Assembly: GCF_009496285.1 (NCBI RefSeq)
Contig: NZ_WIJK01000026.1
Coordinates: forward strand, 1 to 25,606
Reading direction: 5' to 3'
DNA from: Streptococcus mitis
Lineage (GTDB): Bacteria > Bacillota > Bacilli > Lactobacillales > Streptococcaceae
DNA length: 25,606 bases
Within the stretch, counting starts at the first letter, position 1. Each line of letters starts with the position of its first letter. A program made the translations under genes and the position numbers. Shown in pieces: positions 25,453 through 25,606 of the stretch. The notes under the pieces are model-generated. The model had not been told where the DNA came from. It searched no databases and worked only from the letters and a program-made list of their open reading frames with translations.

Positions 25453-25479
25453 TTCATCAACACTATTTGACAAAGAGCC
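25453..25479 (-). mobile_element. Second ISL3-type terminal inverted repeat
   Basis: TTCATCAACACTATTTGACA and on to AGAGCC; differs from 23307-23333 at one visible position (TGAC against TACC). Same orientation as the first. Confidence 0.65.
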
Positions 25480-25513
25480 AAAAGTGTCTGGGACAAAATA
25501 GTTCTCAGCCACA

Positions 25514-25553
25514 AAAAAGCTAGAGGTTCCCAATTGTGGAATTCTAGCTTTTT
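25514..25553. terminator. Bidirectional terminator
   Basis: AAAAAGCTAGA (25514-25524) pairs perfectly with TCTAGCTTTTT (25543-25553). A- and T-runs lie on both sides. Confidence 0.75.
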
Positions 25554-25597
25554 AATTTTGAGTCATTCTCTTATTGTATTTTAGGAGGTTATTGGCC

Positions 25598-25606
25598 ATG
25601 AGCACC
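25598..25606 (+). CDS. Start of a further gene, cut by the window end
   Basis: ATG AGC ACC, preceded by AGGAGG at 25583-25588 with a 9-base gap. Only three codons are visible, so no product can be named. Confidence 0.5.

Overview
The window looks like chromosome of a mitis-group streptococcus: Streptococcus pneumoniae, S. pseudopneumoniae or a close S. mitis relative. Three things point there. It carries BOX and RUP-type interspersed repeats, AT-rich streptococcal coding style with AGGAGG-type ribosome sites, and a complete accessory Sec (SecA2/SecY2) cluster of the kind that glycosylates and exports a serine-rich repeat (SRR) adhesin such as PsrP. The adhesin gene is not in the window; if present it should lie to the left of base 1.

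Layout. Bases 1-1296 are noncoding: a long hairpin, then a BOX-RUP-BOX-RUP mosaic, then plain AT-rich DNA. Bases 1297-9754 hold the variable sugar-decorating genes, all on the plus strand: a GT2-GT8 gene broken by two in-frame TAG codons; a hexapeptide-repeat acetyltransferase; a 1080-residue GT8/GT8/DUF1792 enzyme; a GT8 enzyme; and Gtf3. Bases 9882-20334 hold the conserved core in the usual order: secY2, asp1, asp2, asp3, secA2, gtfA, gtfB, asp4, asp5, with many overlapping or near-touching reading frames. A structured intergenic region, a terminator and a BOX element separate this from two housekeeping genes, rsuA and pepC. From 22869 to the end the DNA is insertion-sequence debris and remnants: a deleted ISL3-type transposase, a 157-bp direct repeat, a small membrane-anchored DUF4230-like gene with its own promoter and terminator, a decayed GltD-like piece, a leucine-rich-repeat piece, a stub of a secreted-protein gene, and the first codons of one further gene.

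How it works together. GtfA/GtfB put GlcNAc on the SRR protein in the cytoplasm, Gtf3 adds glucose, and the GT8/GT2/DUF1792 enzymes extend the glycan. Asp1-3 escort the glycoprotein (Asp2 also acetylates GlcNAc). SecA2 drives export through SecY2 with the small membrane proteins Asp4 and Asp5.

The most interesting signal is modular. One Rossmann-like 'add-on' domain of about 125 residues, recognisable by a YLDIN-like and a P-V/I-x-A/S-F-E-like motif, occurs six times: on each GT8 unit, on the acetyltransferase, and as the C-terminal part of GtfB. Its use on GT enzymes of the PsrP pathway has been described. Its fusion to an acetyltransferase suggests a second, tethered route for acetylating the adhesin's sugars.
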